Below, piece by piece: positions 1 through 7,006 of a stretch of 15,221 nucleotides of DNA. Positions within the stretch are counted from its first letter, which is position 1, and each line of letters opens with the position of its first letter. The DNA is taken from positions 1 to 15,221 of the forward strand of contig JASLHV010000153.1 in assembly GCA_030153205.1 (NCBI GenBank), read 5' to 3'. This DNA is from Roseiarcus sp. (lineage in GTDB: Bacteria; Pseudomonadota; Alphaproteobacteria; Rhizobiales; Beijerinckiaceae). The notes beneath the pieces were generated by a model, which was given only the letters and a program-made list of their open reading frames with translations, ran no database searches and had not been told where the DNA came from. A program made the position numbers and the translations under genes.

Positions 1-78
1 AAGGTTTTGACCGCAGGAATCGGATCGCTGCTGGCGCGCGGAGGGATTATCCCTGGCGACTTCGCCAAGGAAAACCAG

Positions 79-1314
79 ATGAAACCCGCTTCGCCGCCGC
101 GCCTCCCCGCTTCCTTCCTCCGTCTTGCCTGGTCGAATCTCGCCGCGCAATGTTCCGAACAGATAGCGCTGGCCGCCGGCACGATCGTCGCCGTGCTCTT
201 GTTCAACGCCGACGGCGCGCAGACGGGCCTGTTGCAGACCGCGCAGACGTTGCCGTTTCTTCTTCTGTCTCTGCCGGCCGGCGTGCTTGCGGACCGTGTT
301 TCACGGCGCTGGCTGATGGTTGCCGCGGAGGCGGCGCGGGCTGTCTCGCTGGCGCTGATTCTCATCTTGCTCGCAAGCGGGAAACTCAATCTCGCCTTGC
401 TGGCGGCGCTTGGATTCCTCGGCGCGACCGGAACCGTCGCCTACAGCGTCGCCGCGCCGGCCATGGTCCCGATCCTTGCGCCGCGCGAATTGCTCACCCG
501 CGCCAATCGCTGGCTCGAGCTCGCGCGAAGCGCAGCTTTCGCCGCGGGCCCGGCGATCGGCGGCGCACTGGTCGGATGGTCGGGCGCGCCCATGGCCTAT
601 GTGGTGGCGACTGTGCTGTCGCTCTTGGCGGTCTTCACCTTAGCGCGCCTGCCCGATGGCAAACCAACAACGAATGGCCCGCGCCGCGCGCCGCTTCACG
701 ACCTCGTCGAAGGCGCGCGATTCGTGATCCGTCACCCCTTGCTGCGTCCCTTGCTGATCGTCGCAATCGTTTTCAATACCGCCTGGTTCGTTCTGCAGGC
801 CGTCTATGCGCCTTATGCGATCCGTCATCTCGGTCTCGACGCTTCGGGCGTTGGCGCGACACTTGGCGCCTATGGCGCAGGCATGGTCGCGGGCGCACTG
901 GGCGCGCCGGCGCTTGGGCGCGTGCTCAGTTTTGGTACGATGATTGTCGTCGGCCCCTTGAGCGCTTGCCTCGCGTCTTTGTTGATGGCGGCGACAATCG
1001 TCGCGCCATCCGGTCTCCTGGCGGGGCTGAGCTTCTTCCTGTTCGGCGCAGGCCCGGTGATCTGGGTGATCACAACGACGACCTTGCGCCAGACGGTGAC
1101 GCCAAACGCCATGCTCGGCCGTGTCTCCGCAATCATCGTCACCGCGACTTATGGCGCGCGGCCGCTCGGGGCGGCGATCGGCGCAGCGGTGAGCGCGGGT
1201 CTGGGCGTCGAGGCTTGCCTGATCATCTCGGCAATCGGATTCTTTGTTCAATTCGCCGCGATTGTCATATCGGCCCCGCCGCGTCTCAAGGCGCTCCCGG
1301 AGCCGGCGGAGTAA
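79..1314 (+). CDS. MFS transporter, MFS_3 (EntS-like) exporter family
   Basis: Predicted inner-membrane permease of 411 residues with about 12 hydrophobic helices across its length, typical of the MFS_3 family that includes the enterobactin exporter EntS. Visible landmarks are the cytoplasmic loop GVLADRVSRRW at about residues 68-78, which fits the MFS loop 2-3 motif A, and many Gly/Ala-rich helices. The ATG at 79 was chosen because AAGGA sits 7 bases upstream; the frame stays open to a TTG at 7, but that 24-codon extension has no ribosome site. The substrate cannot be read from sequence; family members export siderophores, drugs or small metabolites. No siderophore gene is nearby. The gene stands alone, with 91 bases to the next gene on the same strand. 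Confidence 0.85.
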   Translation: MKPASPPRLPASFLRLAWSNLAAQCSEQIALAAGTIVAVLLFNADGAQTGLLQTAQTLPFLLLSLPAGVLADRVSRRWLMVAAEAARAVSLALILILLASGKLNLALLAALGFLGATGTVAYSVAAPAMVPILAPRELLTRANRWLELARSAAFAAGPAIGGALVGWSGAPMAYVVATVLSLLAVFTLARLPDGKPTTNGPRRAPLHDLVEGARFVIRHPLLRPLLIVAIVFNTAWFVLQAVYAPYAIRHLGLDASGVGATLGAYGAGMVAGALGAPALGRVLSFGTMIVVGPLSACLASLLMAATIVAPSGLLAGLSFFLFGAGPVIWVITTTTLRQTVTPNAMLGRVSAIIVTATYGARPLGAAIGAAVSAGLGVEACLIISAIGFFVQFAAIVISAPPRLKALPEPAE

Positions 1315-1405
1315 AGACACATTTAGGATCGGCCGCGCCTCCTGCCTTGCGCATCCCTCGCCACAATCCGCGAATAGATTGCGATCGTTCTAAGAGGAGC
1401 CGTCC

Positions 1406-1771
1406 ATGGCCAACGACAGCGATCGTCGCTCATCCCAAAGCCCCGGTCGACCTGACCATCGTCGACTCGCGGAAGCGTTACGCCGTCGGGTGCTCGAGCA
1501 GCCCGGCGAGACAGACGCGGCCTTTCGCCGCGCCGCCGCGGCCCGAGCCGCCGGCGGAGCGCCCTTGAACCCGCCCTACGACGATTTAGCCCGCCAGATC
1601 GGCGCGAGCGCCGCCCAGACGACCGACATGCAAGTGGCGAAAGTCGTCGAGGCGATCGGCAGCCAACGCGCCGCCTTCGAGTTCATCATCGCCGCCTCGC
1701 TGGGCGCAGGGCTCGCCCGCTGGGACGCCGGCTTGCGCGCAATCGAGGGAGCGGCTGATGAGACTCAGTGA
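1406..1771 (+). CDS. Hypothetical protein upstream of and overlapping an AhpD-like gene
   Basis: I do not recognise this 121-residue protein. The first 50 or so residues are rich in Arg, Ala and Pro and look disordered; residues 58-118 look like two or three amphipathic helices (LARQIGASAAQ, QVAKVVEAIGSQ, then a hydrophobic FIIAASLGAGLARW). There is no signal peptide or cysteine. A good ribosome site (AAGAGGAG) precedes the ATG at 1406. Its last 14 bases overlap the start of the AhpD-like gene, so the two are almost certainly translated together and may act together. The function is unknown; a partner or regulator of the downstream thiol enzyme is only a guess from the overlap. Confidence 0.72.
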   Translation: MANDSDRRSSQSPGRPDHRRLAEALRRRVLEQPGETDAAFRRAAAARAAGGAPLNPPYDDLARQIGASAAQTTDMQVAKVVEAIGSQRAAFEFIIAASLGAGLARWDAGLRAIEGAADETQ

Positions 1772-2342
1772 CGTCGAACGCGGCGATAGCTTGTTCCGAA
1801 GGCTGCTCATTCGCTTCATCTCCACCGTTTCGGGAATGCGCCTGCCCGACGCCGCACGAGCCGTCTGGTACCACAAAGGTTTTTTCGGCGAACCGATGGC
1901 CGCTTGGACGCAAGCCGCAATGAGAGGCGAGAGCGCGTGGAGCGTCGCAGAACGTGAACTCATGGCCGCGATGGTCGCCAGATGGAACGCTTGCGCCTTC
2001 TGCGTCGGCGCTCATTCGGCAGTCGCGTCAAAGGCCATGACCTCGACCTCTGCCGAAAGTGTCCTCGACGACTTCGAGCATAGTCCCATTTCGGACAAGC
2101 TCAAGGCGACCCTGAGATTCTTGTACGTTCTCACCGCTCGGCCGGCGGACATTTCAGCCGAGGACGCAAGAGCCGTGTTTAGAGCCGGCGTGTCCCGCGA
2201 CGCCTTGACGGACGCCATAGCGGTCGCGTCGCTCTTCAACATCACGACGCGTTATGCGGACGCGCTCGGCTTCGCCGTGCCAACGGACGAAGAGTTCGCG
2301 CGCGCCGCGGGCATGCTGCTCAAACGAGGGTACGCGGCCTAA
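1758..2342 (+). CDS. Carboxymuconolactone decarboxylase/AhpD-like (peroxidase-related) protein
   Basis: Predicted 194-residue all-helical cytoplasmic protein of the AhpD/CMD superfamily. The core motif is CAFCVGAH (Cys79, Cys82, His86), with Glu67 twelve residues before the first cysteine. This spacing equals that of the AhpD catalytic set Glu118/Cys130/Cys133/His137, so a redox-active dithiol with a proton-relay Glu/His is likely. Members reduce peroxides through partner peroxiredoxins or act on small organic substrates; which applies here is not visible, and no AhpC lies in the window. A GAGGGAG ribosome site inside the end of the upstream gene supports the ATG at 1758. A later Met at residue 27 is an alternative start. 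Its stop codon is one base from that of the convergent dehydrogenase gene. Confidence 0.85.
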   Translation: MRLSDVERGDSLFRRLLIRFISTVSGMRLPDAARAVWYHKGFFGEPMAAWTQAAMRGESAWSVAERELMAAMVARWNACAFCVGAHSAVASKAMTSTSAESVLDDFEHSPISDKLKATLRFLYVLTARPADISAEDARAVFRAGVSRDALTDAIAVASLFNITTRYADALGFAVPTDEEFARAAGMLLKRGYAA

Positions 2343-2343
2343 G

Positions 2344-3099
2344 TCATCCTCTGCCGACGAACGGCATCTTGGTCGCCATGATCGTCATGGTCAGGATGTT
2401 CGTCGTCAAAGGCAGGCTCGCCATATGGACGATCGCAGCGCCGACTTCGTTCGGATCGATGGTCGGCTCGATCGCGATGCGGCCGTCTGCTTGTGGCACT
2501 CCTTGCGTCATCTTGCGCGCCATGTCGGTCAAGGCGTTACCGATATCGATCTGGCCGCAGGCGATGTCGTATTTGCGGCAATCGAGGGCAATCGATTTGG
2601 TGAGGCCGGTGATCGCGTGTTTCGTCGACGTGTAGGGCGCGGAATTGGGCCGCGGCGCATGGGCGGAGATCGACCCGTTGTTGATAATGCGCCCGCCCAT
2701 CGGCGACTGGGCCTTCATGATCGAAATCGCGCCTTGCGCGCAGAGAAAGGCGCCGGTGAGATTGACGCTGACGACCGCCGACCATTGCTCGAAGGTCAAA
2801 TCCTCCATCGGCACGGGCGGCGCGCCGGCGCCGGCATTGTTGAACAACAGGTCGAGGCGGCCGAAGCTCTCGCTCACCTTGGCGAACAATGCTTTGACGG
2901 CGGCGGGATCGCCGATGTCGCAGGGATGGGCGAGGGCTTTACGGCCGAGCGCGCGGATTTCGCTGGCGGTGTCTTCGAGCGGCTGCGGGCGTCGTCCCGC
3001 CAAAGCGATATTCCAGCCCGCCTTGGCCAAGGCCAGACAGGCGGCGCGGCCGATGCCGACGCCGGCGCCCGTGACGAGCGCAAATTTTTCTTCCGCCAT
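2344..3099 (-). CDS. Short-chain dehydrogenase/reductase (classical SDR)
   Basis: Cytosolic NAD(P)H-dependent oxidoreductase of 251 residues, the usual length of a classical SDR. All family landmarks are present: cofactor loop TGAGVGIG at residues 10-17, NNAG at 87-90, Asn113, Ser143, and the catalytic YTSTK with Tyr156 and Lys160. Arg-rich AGRRP after beta-2 suggests NADPH preference (inference). The substrate is unknown. A GGGAGGAAAG ribosome site lies just upstream of the ATG. It starts 41 bases after the stop of the EamA permease gene on the same strand, so the two probably share a transcript. Its end is tail to tail with the AhpD-like gene, with one base between the stop codons. Confidence 0.92.
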   Translation of the reverse strand: MAEEKFALVTGAGVGIGRAACLALAKAGWNIALAGRRPQPLEDTASEIRALGRKALAHPCDIGDPAAVKALFAKVSESFGRLDLLFNNAGAGAPPVPMEDLTFEQWSAVVSVNLTGAFLCAQGAISIMKAQSPMGGRIINNGSISAHAPRPNSAPYTSTKHAITGLTKSIALDCRKYDIACGQIDIGNALTDMARKMTQGVPQADGRIAIEPTIDPNEVGAAIVHMASLPLTTNILTMTIMATKMPFVGRG

Positions 3100-3140
3100 T
3101 TCTTTCCTCCCGAGCGCCTCTCAATCCGGCGCGGCCGCCT

Positions 3141-4055
3141 CTATAGCAAAGGCGGCGCGCCGACGTCAGCCGGCTCGCCGCTGGCGCGCCCGCCCAAAAG
3201 ATCGGGCGCGATGCGCCATAAGACCGCGCCGAGCACGAGGACACCGCCGATAACCGCCGCCGCGCCGGGATTCTCGCCAAAGGCGAGAAAAACCCACAGC
3301 GGCCCGAGCACGGCTTCCGCCATATTGATCAGCGCCGATTCGGCGGCGGGAATGTGCTTGGCGCCTTCCATAAACATTACGAAGGCGATGCAGATCGTGG
3401 AAAGGCCGAAGATGGCCAGAATGTAGAGGTCAAACGCGCCGACGGGTTGACGGGAGGCGAGAGCGAAGGCGCCGATCGCCGAGACGCCGGAGGCGAGCGT
3501 GTTGATCGAGGTCATCGACATTTCGGGATGACGACGCTGCAAAACCAGCATCAGACCAAAGCCGACCGTCATGACGAAGGACAAGGCTTCGCCAAGAAAA
3601 CGCCCCTCGCCCGAAGCGCCGGCGACGGTGACAATGATTCCGGTGAGAGCGACCGCCGCACAGATCAATGTCCGGCGCGACGGCCTTTCACCGAGCAAAA
3701 CAAAGGCGAGCGCGGCGGTGACGAAGGGCAGGGTCGAGTAGATGACCATGACGTCAGCCACGGTCGTCATCCGGATCGCGGCGATATAGGTCGACATGGC
3801 GATCGCGGCGAGAACGATGATCAGCGGCGCGAGCTTCGAGCCGAGACCGAAGCGCGGCCCCAGCAAACCGCGACGCCACTCGAGGACGGCGACAAGCGCC
3901 AAGAAGAGAGCGCCAAAGCCGGCGCGGCCGGCGAGCACGGCCCAAACGTCGAGGTCGCCGAGGAAGCGCGCAAAAACGCCCGCCGTGCTCCAAATCAGCG
4001 TCGCCGTGAAAGTCAGAATGAGCCCGCGCCGGCGTAGCCTGCCCCCGCCCAGCAT
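3141..4055 (-). CDS. EamA/DMT-superfamily permease
   Basis: Predicted 304-residue inner-membrane protein with about ten hydrophobic helices in two EamA repeats, the standard drug/metabolite transporter architecture. Typical features are the first helix ending TLIWSTAGVFARF and a second-repeat helix around FLAFGENPGAAAVIGG. The frame is open 41 codons further upstream, but the ATG at 4055 has a strong AAGGAG site and begins the conserved membrane segment directly (MLGGGRLRRRG). The family exports amino acids, metabolites or nucleotide-sugar-like solutes; substrate unknown. It precedes the SDR gene by 41 bases, suggesting the dehydrogenase and permease handle the same compound (inference). It is divergent from the thioesterase gene. 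Confidence 0.88.
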   Translation of the reverse strand: MLGGGRLRRRGLILTFTATLIWSTAGVFARFLGDLDVWAVLAGRAGFGALFLALVAVLEWRRGLLGPRFGLGSKLAPLIIVLAAIAMSTYIAAIRMTTVADVMVIYSTLPFVTAALAFVLLGERPSRRTLICAAVALTGIIVTVAGASGEGRFLGEALSFVMTVGFGLMLVLQRRHPEMSMTSINTLASGVSAIGAFALASRQPVGAFDLYILAIFGLSTICIAFVMFMEGAKHIPAAESALINMAEAVLGPLWVFLAFGENPGAAAVIGGVLVLGAVLWRIAPDLLGGRASGEPADVGAPPLL

Positions 4056-4179
4056 GGGCTCTCCTTGAGGTCTCTCGATTCGAAATTGCGCGCCATAGCG
4101 GCAGGTCAACGGGACAGACGTCAAGCGGCATCGGCTCTGGTCGGCCATGCTTAAATCGATTGACCTTAAAACAAACATC

Positions 4180-4207
4180 GGCGCCGCCGAGACCTGTCGA
4201 CGGCGCC
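4180..4207. other. Strong GC-rich hairpin in the divergent leader region
   Basis: Inverted repeat: GGCGCCGCCGA pairs with TCGACGGCGCC across a 6-base loop, giving ten pairs and one C/A mismatch. It lies 39 bases upstream of the thioesterase start and is followed on the plus strand by CGTTTCTGTT; on the minus strand it is followed by GATGTTTGTTTTAA. It therefore has terminator-like flanks both ways, yet no gene ends here. A leader hairpin, an attenuator-like element, or a protein-binding palindrome are all possible. Confidence 0.55.
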
Positions 4208-4245
4208 CGTTTCTGTTAGCTTTGCGCCGCCCAGGGAGAAACCGG

Positions 4246-4743
4246 ATGTCGCCGCTGCATGTGCTGGAGACCGAAGTCCAGAAGGATTGGATCGACTACA
4301 ACGGCCATATGAACGACGCCTGCTATGCGATCGCCTTCAGCCACGCCGGCGATGCGTTCATGGAGAAGATCGGCCTCGGCGAGAAGGAGCGCGCGGCGAC
4401 GAAAAAATCGATCTTCACCCTTGCGCTTGTCATTCGTTTCGTCGCCGAGGCGAAATTCGGCGACCGCCTTTCGGTCAGCGTGCAGATTCTCGAATGCGAC
4501 AAGAAGCGGTTGCGCTTCTGGCTGGAGGCGCGCCGCGGCGATGGGACGCTCGTTGCGACCAGCGAGCAGGTTTTGGCCTGCGTCGATCTCTCCAGCGAGA
4601 AAGCACGGGTCGCGGAATTTCCCGCAGAGGTCGGCGCGAAGCTCGACGAGCTTGCGGCGGAGCACGCGGAATTGCCGACGCCGCTCGAGGCGGGCCAGGG
4701 GCTGACATTGAAGAGACGGTCCGCGTTTTCGGTCACGCCGTAG
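4246..4743 (+). CDS. Hotdog-fold acyl-CoA thioesterase family protein
   Basis: Predicted cytosolic 165-residue single-hotdog thioesterase of the 4HBT_2/FadM type. The key signature near the N terminus is DYNGHMND (residues 17-24), where the Asp/Asn and the His-Met-Asn segment form the acyl-CoA thioesterase active site. Similar wording of this motif is seen in betainyl-CoA thioesterases associated with carnitine breakdown, but no carnitine gene is nearby, so the substrate remains open. The ATG at 4246 follows AGGGAGA by 6 bases; the open frame extends 33 codons further, across the hairpin at 4180-4207, without a ribosome site. It ends 28 bases from the convergent xylulokinase stop. Confidence 0.85.
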   Translation: MSPLHVLETEVQKDWIDYNGHMNDACYAIAFSHAGDAFMEKIGLGEKERAATKKSIFTLALVIRFVAEAKFGDRLSVSVQILECDKKRLRFWLEARRGDGTLVATSEQVLACVDLSSEKARVAEFPAEVGAKLDELAAEHAELPTPLEAGQGLTLKRRSAFSVTP

Positions 4744-4771
4744 CGACCGAATATCTGCGTCCGCCTTTGTA

Positions 4772-6262
4772 TTAGGCGCCCCGCGTCGCCTTCTCAGCCT
4801 TGTACAACTCGCCGTACCTCTTGAGCCGCGGCGCATGCAGCGTGGCGCGGTCGGCGCGCGGCTCGAAACGCTTCTGGACCTCCGGCGCCCGGCAGATTTT
4901 CGCTTCGTCGCCGGCGCCCGCGGCGAGCATGCCGAGGCGCGCCGCGCCGACGGCGGCGCCGGCTTCCGCGCCGGCAGGAAGATCGATGGTGAGGCTGGTG
5001 GCGTCGGCGATCATCTGCGCCCAGAAGGCGCTGCGCGCGCCGCCACCGACGATAAGCGTCGATTTTGGCCGCGCCCCCGCTGCTTCGACCACGTCCAGCC
5101 CATCGGCAAAGGCGAAAGCGACGCCCTCCATCACGGCGAAAACCAGCGCGTCAGCGCCATGTTCGGCGCGAAGGCCCGCGAAGAGGCCACTCGCGGAGGG
5201 GTCGTTGTGCGGCGTACGCTCGCCACTGAGATAGGGCAGGAATAAAGGCGCATTTGCGACATTTTCGGATTTCGCGGCGAAAGCCTCGGCTTCGTTGATC
5301 AGCGCGCCGATATCGTCCCTTTTCAAAATACCGGCGATCCAACTGAGCGCCGAAGCCGCCGAGAGCATGACCGCCATCGCATGCCATCGACCCGGAAGAG
5401 CATGACAGAAAGCGTGCAAAGTACGTTCCGGCAGACTGACGAACCGATCCGTGACGGCGAAGATGACGCCCGAGGTTCCAAGCGAAACCAGGCCTTGACC
5501 GGCCGCCGTGGCGCCAATGCCGACCGCGGCCGCGGCGTTATCGCCAGCGCCCCCGGCGATCGGTACGCGACGTCCTTCAAGGCCCCAACGGCTGGCAGTC
5601 GCCGGCGACAGATAGGCGGAGATTTCCGAGCCTTCGACAAGGCGCGGCATCGCCGCTTCGCTTAAACCGGTGGCGGCGAGGAGTTCGTCGTCCCAACGCC
5701 GTTTCGCGACGTCGAGCCAGAGCGTGCCCGAGGCGTCGGACATTTCAGACACATAGTCGCCGCTCAAAACGAAGCGCACATAGTCCTTAGGCAGGAGGAC
5801 GCGCGCGGTCGCCGCGAATATCTCAGGCTCATGCCTGGCGACCCAGAGCAATTTCGGCGCGGTAAAGCCGGCCATAGCGATATTGCCGGCCCGGCGTCGC
5901 GAATCGGGGACGCGACGCTCCAGCTCGGCGCATTCGGCGAAGGAGCGTCCATCGTTCCAGAGAATCGACGGTCGCAACACGCGGCCGTCCTTGCCGAGAA
6001 GAACCGCTCCATGCATCTGCCCGGAAAGCCCAACACCGGCGAGATTGTTGAGGGCCGAGCCGGATTGGCGACGAATCGCTGCGACCGCGTCCTCGACGCC
6101 CTGCGTCCAATCGTGCGGATTCTGTTCGCTCCATAACGGATGCGGCCGTGACAGAGCGAGCGTCGGCGCGCTTTCGGCGATGAGATTCTGATTTTCGTCG
6201 ATCAGCACCGCCTTGATCGAGGACGTTCCGATATCAAGTCCGAGAAAGGCGGCACCGCTCAT
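4772..6262 (-). CDS. xylB: Xylulokinase (FGGY carbohydrate kinase)
   Basis: Predicted ATP-dependent D-xylulokinase, 496 residues, near the normal family length, feeding xylulose 5-phosphate into the pentose phosphate pathway. Motifs in order: phosphate-1 loop LDIGTSSIKA with Asp10; GLSGQMHG at about 79-86, characteristic of xylulokinases; LWNDGR with the substrate-binding Asp104; GAGDN with the likely general base Asp241; SLGTSG at about 261-266; and the adenosine loop GGGAR near residue 405. Two in-frame ATGs occur at 6268 and 6262. GGGGAGG ends only two bases before the first but eight before the second, so 6262 is preferred. No xylose isomerase, xylose transporter or regulator is in the window, so its physiological substrate could be another ketose. 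Confidence 0.9.
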   Translation of the reverse strand: MSGAAFLGLDIGTSSIKAVLIDENQNLIAESAPTLALSRPHPLWSEQNPHDWTQGVEDAVAAIRRQSGSALNNLAGVGLSGQMHGAVLLGKDGRVLRPSILWNDGRSFAECAELERRVPDSRRRAGNIAMAGFTAPKLLWVARHEPEIFAATARVLLPKDYVRFVLSGDYVSEMSDASGTLWLDVAKRRWDDELLAATGLSEAAMPRLVEGSEISAYLSPATASRWGLEGRRVPIAGGAGDNAAAAVGIGATAAGQGLVSLGTSGVIFAVTDRFVSLPERTLHAFCHALPGRWHAMAVMLSAASALSWIAGILKRDDIGALINEAEAFAAKSENVANAPLFLPYLSGERTPHNDPSASGLFAGLRAEHGADALVFAVMEGVAFAFADGLDVVEAAGARPKSTLIVGGGARSAFWAQMIADATSLTIDLPAGAEAGAAVGAARLGMLAAGAGDEAKICRAPEVQKRFEPRADRATLHAPRLKRYGELYKAEKATRGA

Positions 6263-6310
6263 CGACATTTCCTCCCCTTGGCCGATGCGACGCTCTTTGC
6301 GGCGTCCTGA

Positions 6311-6342
6311 TAAAGCAAAGGCCCCGGCGTCGCCGCCGAGGC
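6311..6342 (-). terminator. Intrinsic terminator of the cold-shock gene
   Basis: Read on the minus strand, GGCCTCGGCG pairs with CGCCGGGGCC (one U-G wobble) around a GCGA loop, then TTTGCTTT follows at once. The hairpin occupies 6319-6342 and the T-rich tail 6311-6318. It lies 46 bases past the cold-shock stop codon and ahead of xylB, so it should separate the two tandem transcription units. Confidence 0.8.
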
Positions 6343-6388
6343 CCGTGATCGCGCAACACGCCGTTTCGGCGCGGCGGCTTTCGGCGCC

Positions 6389-6598
6389 TCAGGCGGCGCG
6401 CAGATTGCCCGCCGAGGACTTGCCCGTCCGCTTGTCAGCGACGACCTCGTAGGCGATCTTCTGACCTTCGAGGAGTTCGCGCAAGCCCGCACGCTCGACG
6501 GCGCTGACATGAACGAAAACGTCCTTGCCGCCGTCATCGGGCTGGATGAAGCCGTAGCCCTTGGTTGCGTTAAACCACTTTACAGTTCCCGTAGCCAT
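6389..6598 (-). CDS. Cold-shock domain protein, CspA family
   Basis: Single cold-shock domain of 69 residues, an RNA/ssDNA-binding OB-fold that melts mRNA structure. RNP-1 is KGYGFI (13-18) and RNP-2 is VFVHVS (27-32), preceded by the usual MATGTVKWFNATKG opening. The C-terminal AGNLRAA lies within typical alphaproteobacterial Csp length. The ATG at 6598 begins the domain; the frame is open 28 codons upstream but that stretch lacks Csp homology and a ribosome site. It is followed by a clear intrinsic terminator (6311-6342), so it is monocistronic. Upstream lies a long noncoding stretch that may carry a structured leader, as in other csp genes, but this is not demonstrable here. Confidence 0.95.
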   Translation of the reverse strand: MATGTVKWFNATKGYGFIQPDDGGKDVFVHVSAVERAGLRELLEGQKIAYEVVADKRTGKSSAGNLRAA

Positions 6599-7006
6599 GG
6601 GAGCCTTTCTTAGAGAAGAATAGTACCATTCGACGCCAAGCGCCGGTCGTTCATCGATGTAAGGGAGGTCGTCAGCACGCATCTTTTAATGCGAGGCCAA
6701 GTCTTCGGCCGAAATCGATGCCCTCCAAATAATCGATCGTGCGGACGGAATCAAGGCGCGGCGGAAGGTCGGCGCGAGCGAGACGAAGAGCGAATTGTGA
6801 CACGAGAAAAGTTCTTTGCCTTGACGCAAAGGAGGTCCGGACCGCGACAGGAAGCGGATCGAACTCCTGCCTTCCGTAAAATTGAAACGAATGTGATCTG
6901 AGAGAGCGAGCGCCACGATCTTGCGCGGGCGCGGGCCGCTCCTTAAGACGTGAGTCCTCGTGCGCGGTGAAACGCGCCTACACGCGTCTCCTATCAGCGG
7001 AACCTT
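6599..7006. other. 408-base intergenic region between csp and the methyltransferase gene
   Basis: Divergent regulatory space with no convincing gene; short open frames on both strands (6686-6916 minus, 6689-6901 plus) lack ribosome sites and recognisable domains. Visible structure includes an inverted repeat CTTTGC/GCAAAG at 6814-6831 around CTTGAC, a perfect 10-base palindrome GGTCCGGACC at 6834-6843, and a small hairpin CGCAT/ATGCG at 6679-6694. The composition is less GC-rich than the flanking genes at several points. Confidence 0.6.
6921..6949 (+). promoter_or_regulatory. Possible promoter of the homocysteine methyltransferase gene
   Basis: TTGCGC and TAAGAC are separated by 17 bases, a loose match to the housekeeping -35/-10 pattern, about 57 bases upstream of the ATG at 7007. 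The match is modest and could be chance. Confidence 0.28.

Noticed and set aside
150..1568. 472-codon open frame overlapping the MFS gene
   Set aside because: Arg-rich frame-shifted shadow; the MFS frame has membrane helices and a ribosome site, this one neither.
2254..3426. 390-codon open frame opposite the SDR and permease genes
   Set aside because: Antisense shadow of two recognised genes.
6821..6849. TTGACG as a -35 box for the methyltransferase gene
   Set aside because: The hexamer 17 bases downstream is GCGACA, not a plausible -10, and it lies over 150 bases from the ATG.
6686..6916. 76-codon minus-strand ORF upstream of csp
   Set aside because: No ribosome site, no recognisable domain, and a mirror ORF of equal length on the other strand suggests chance.
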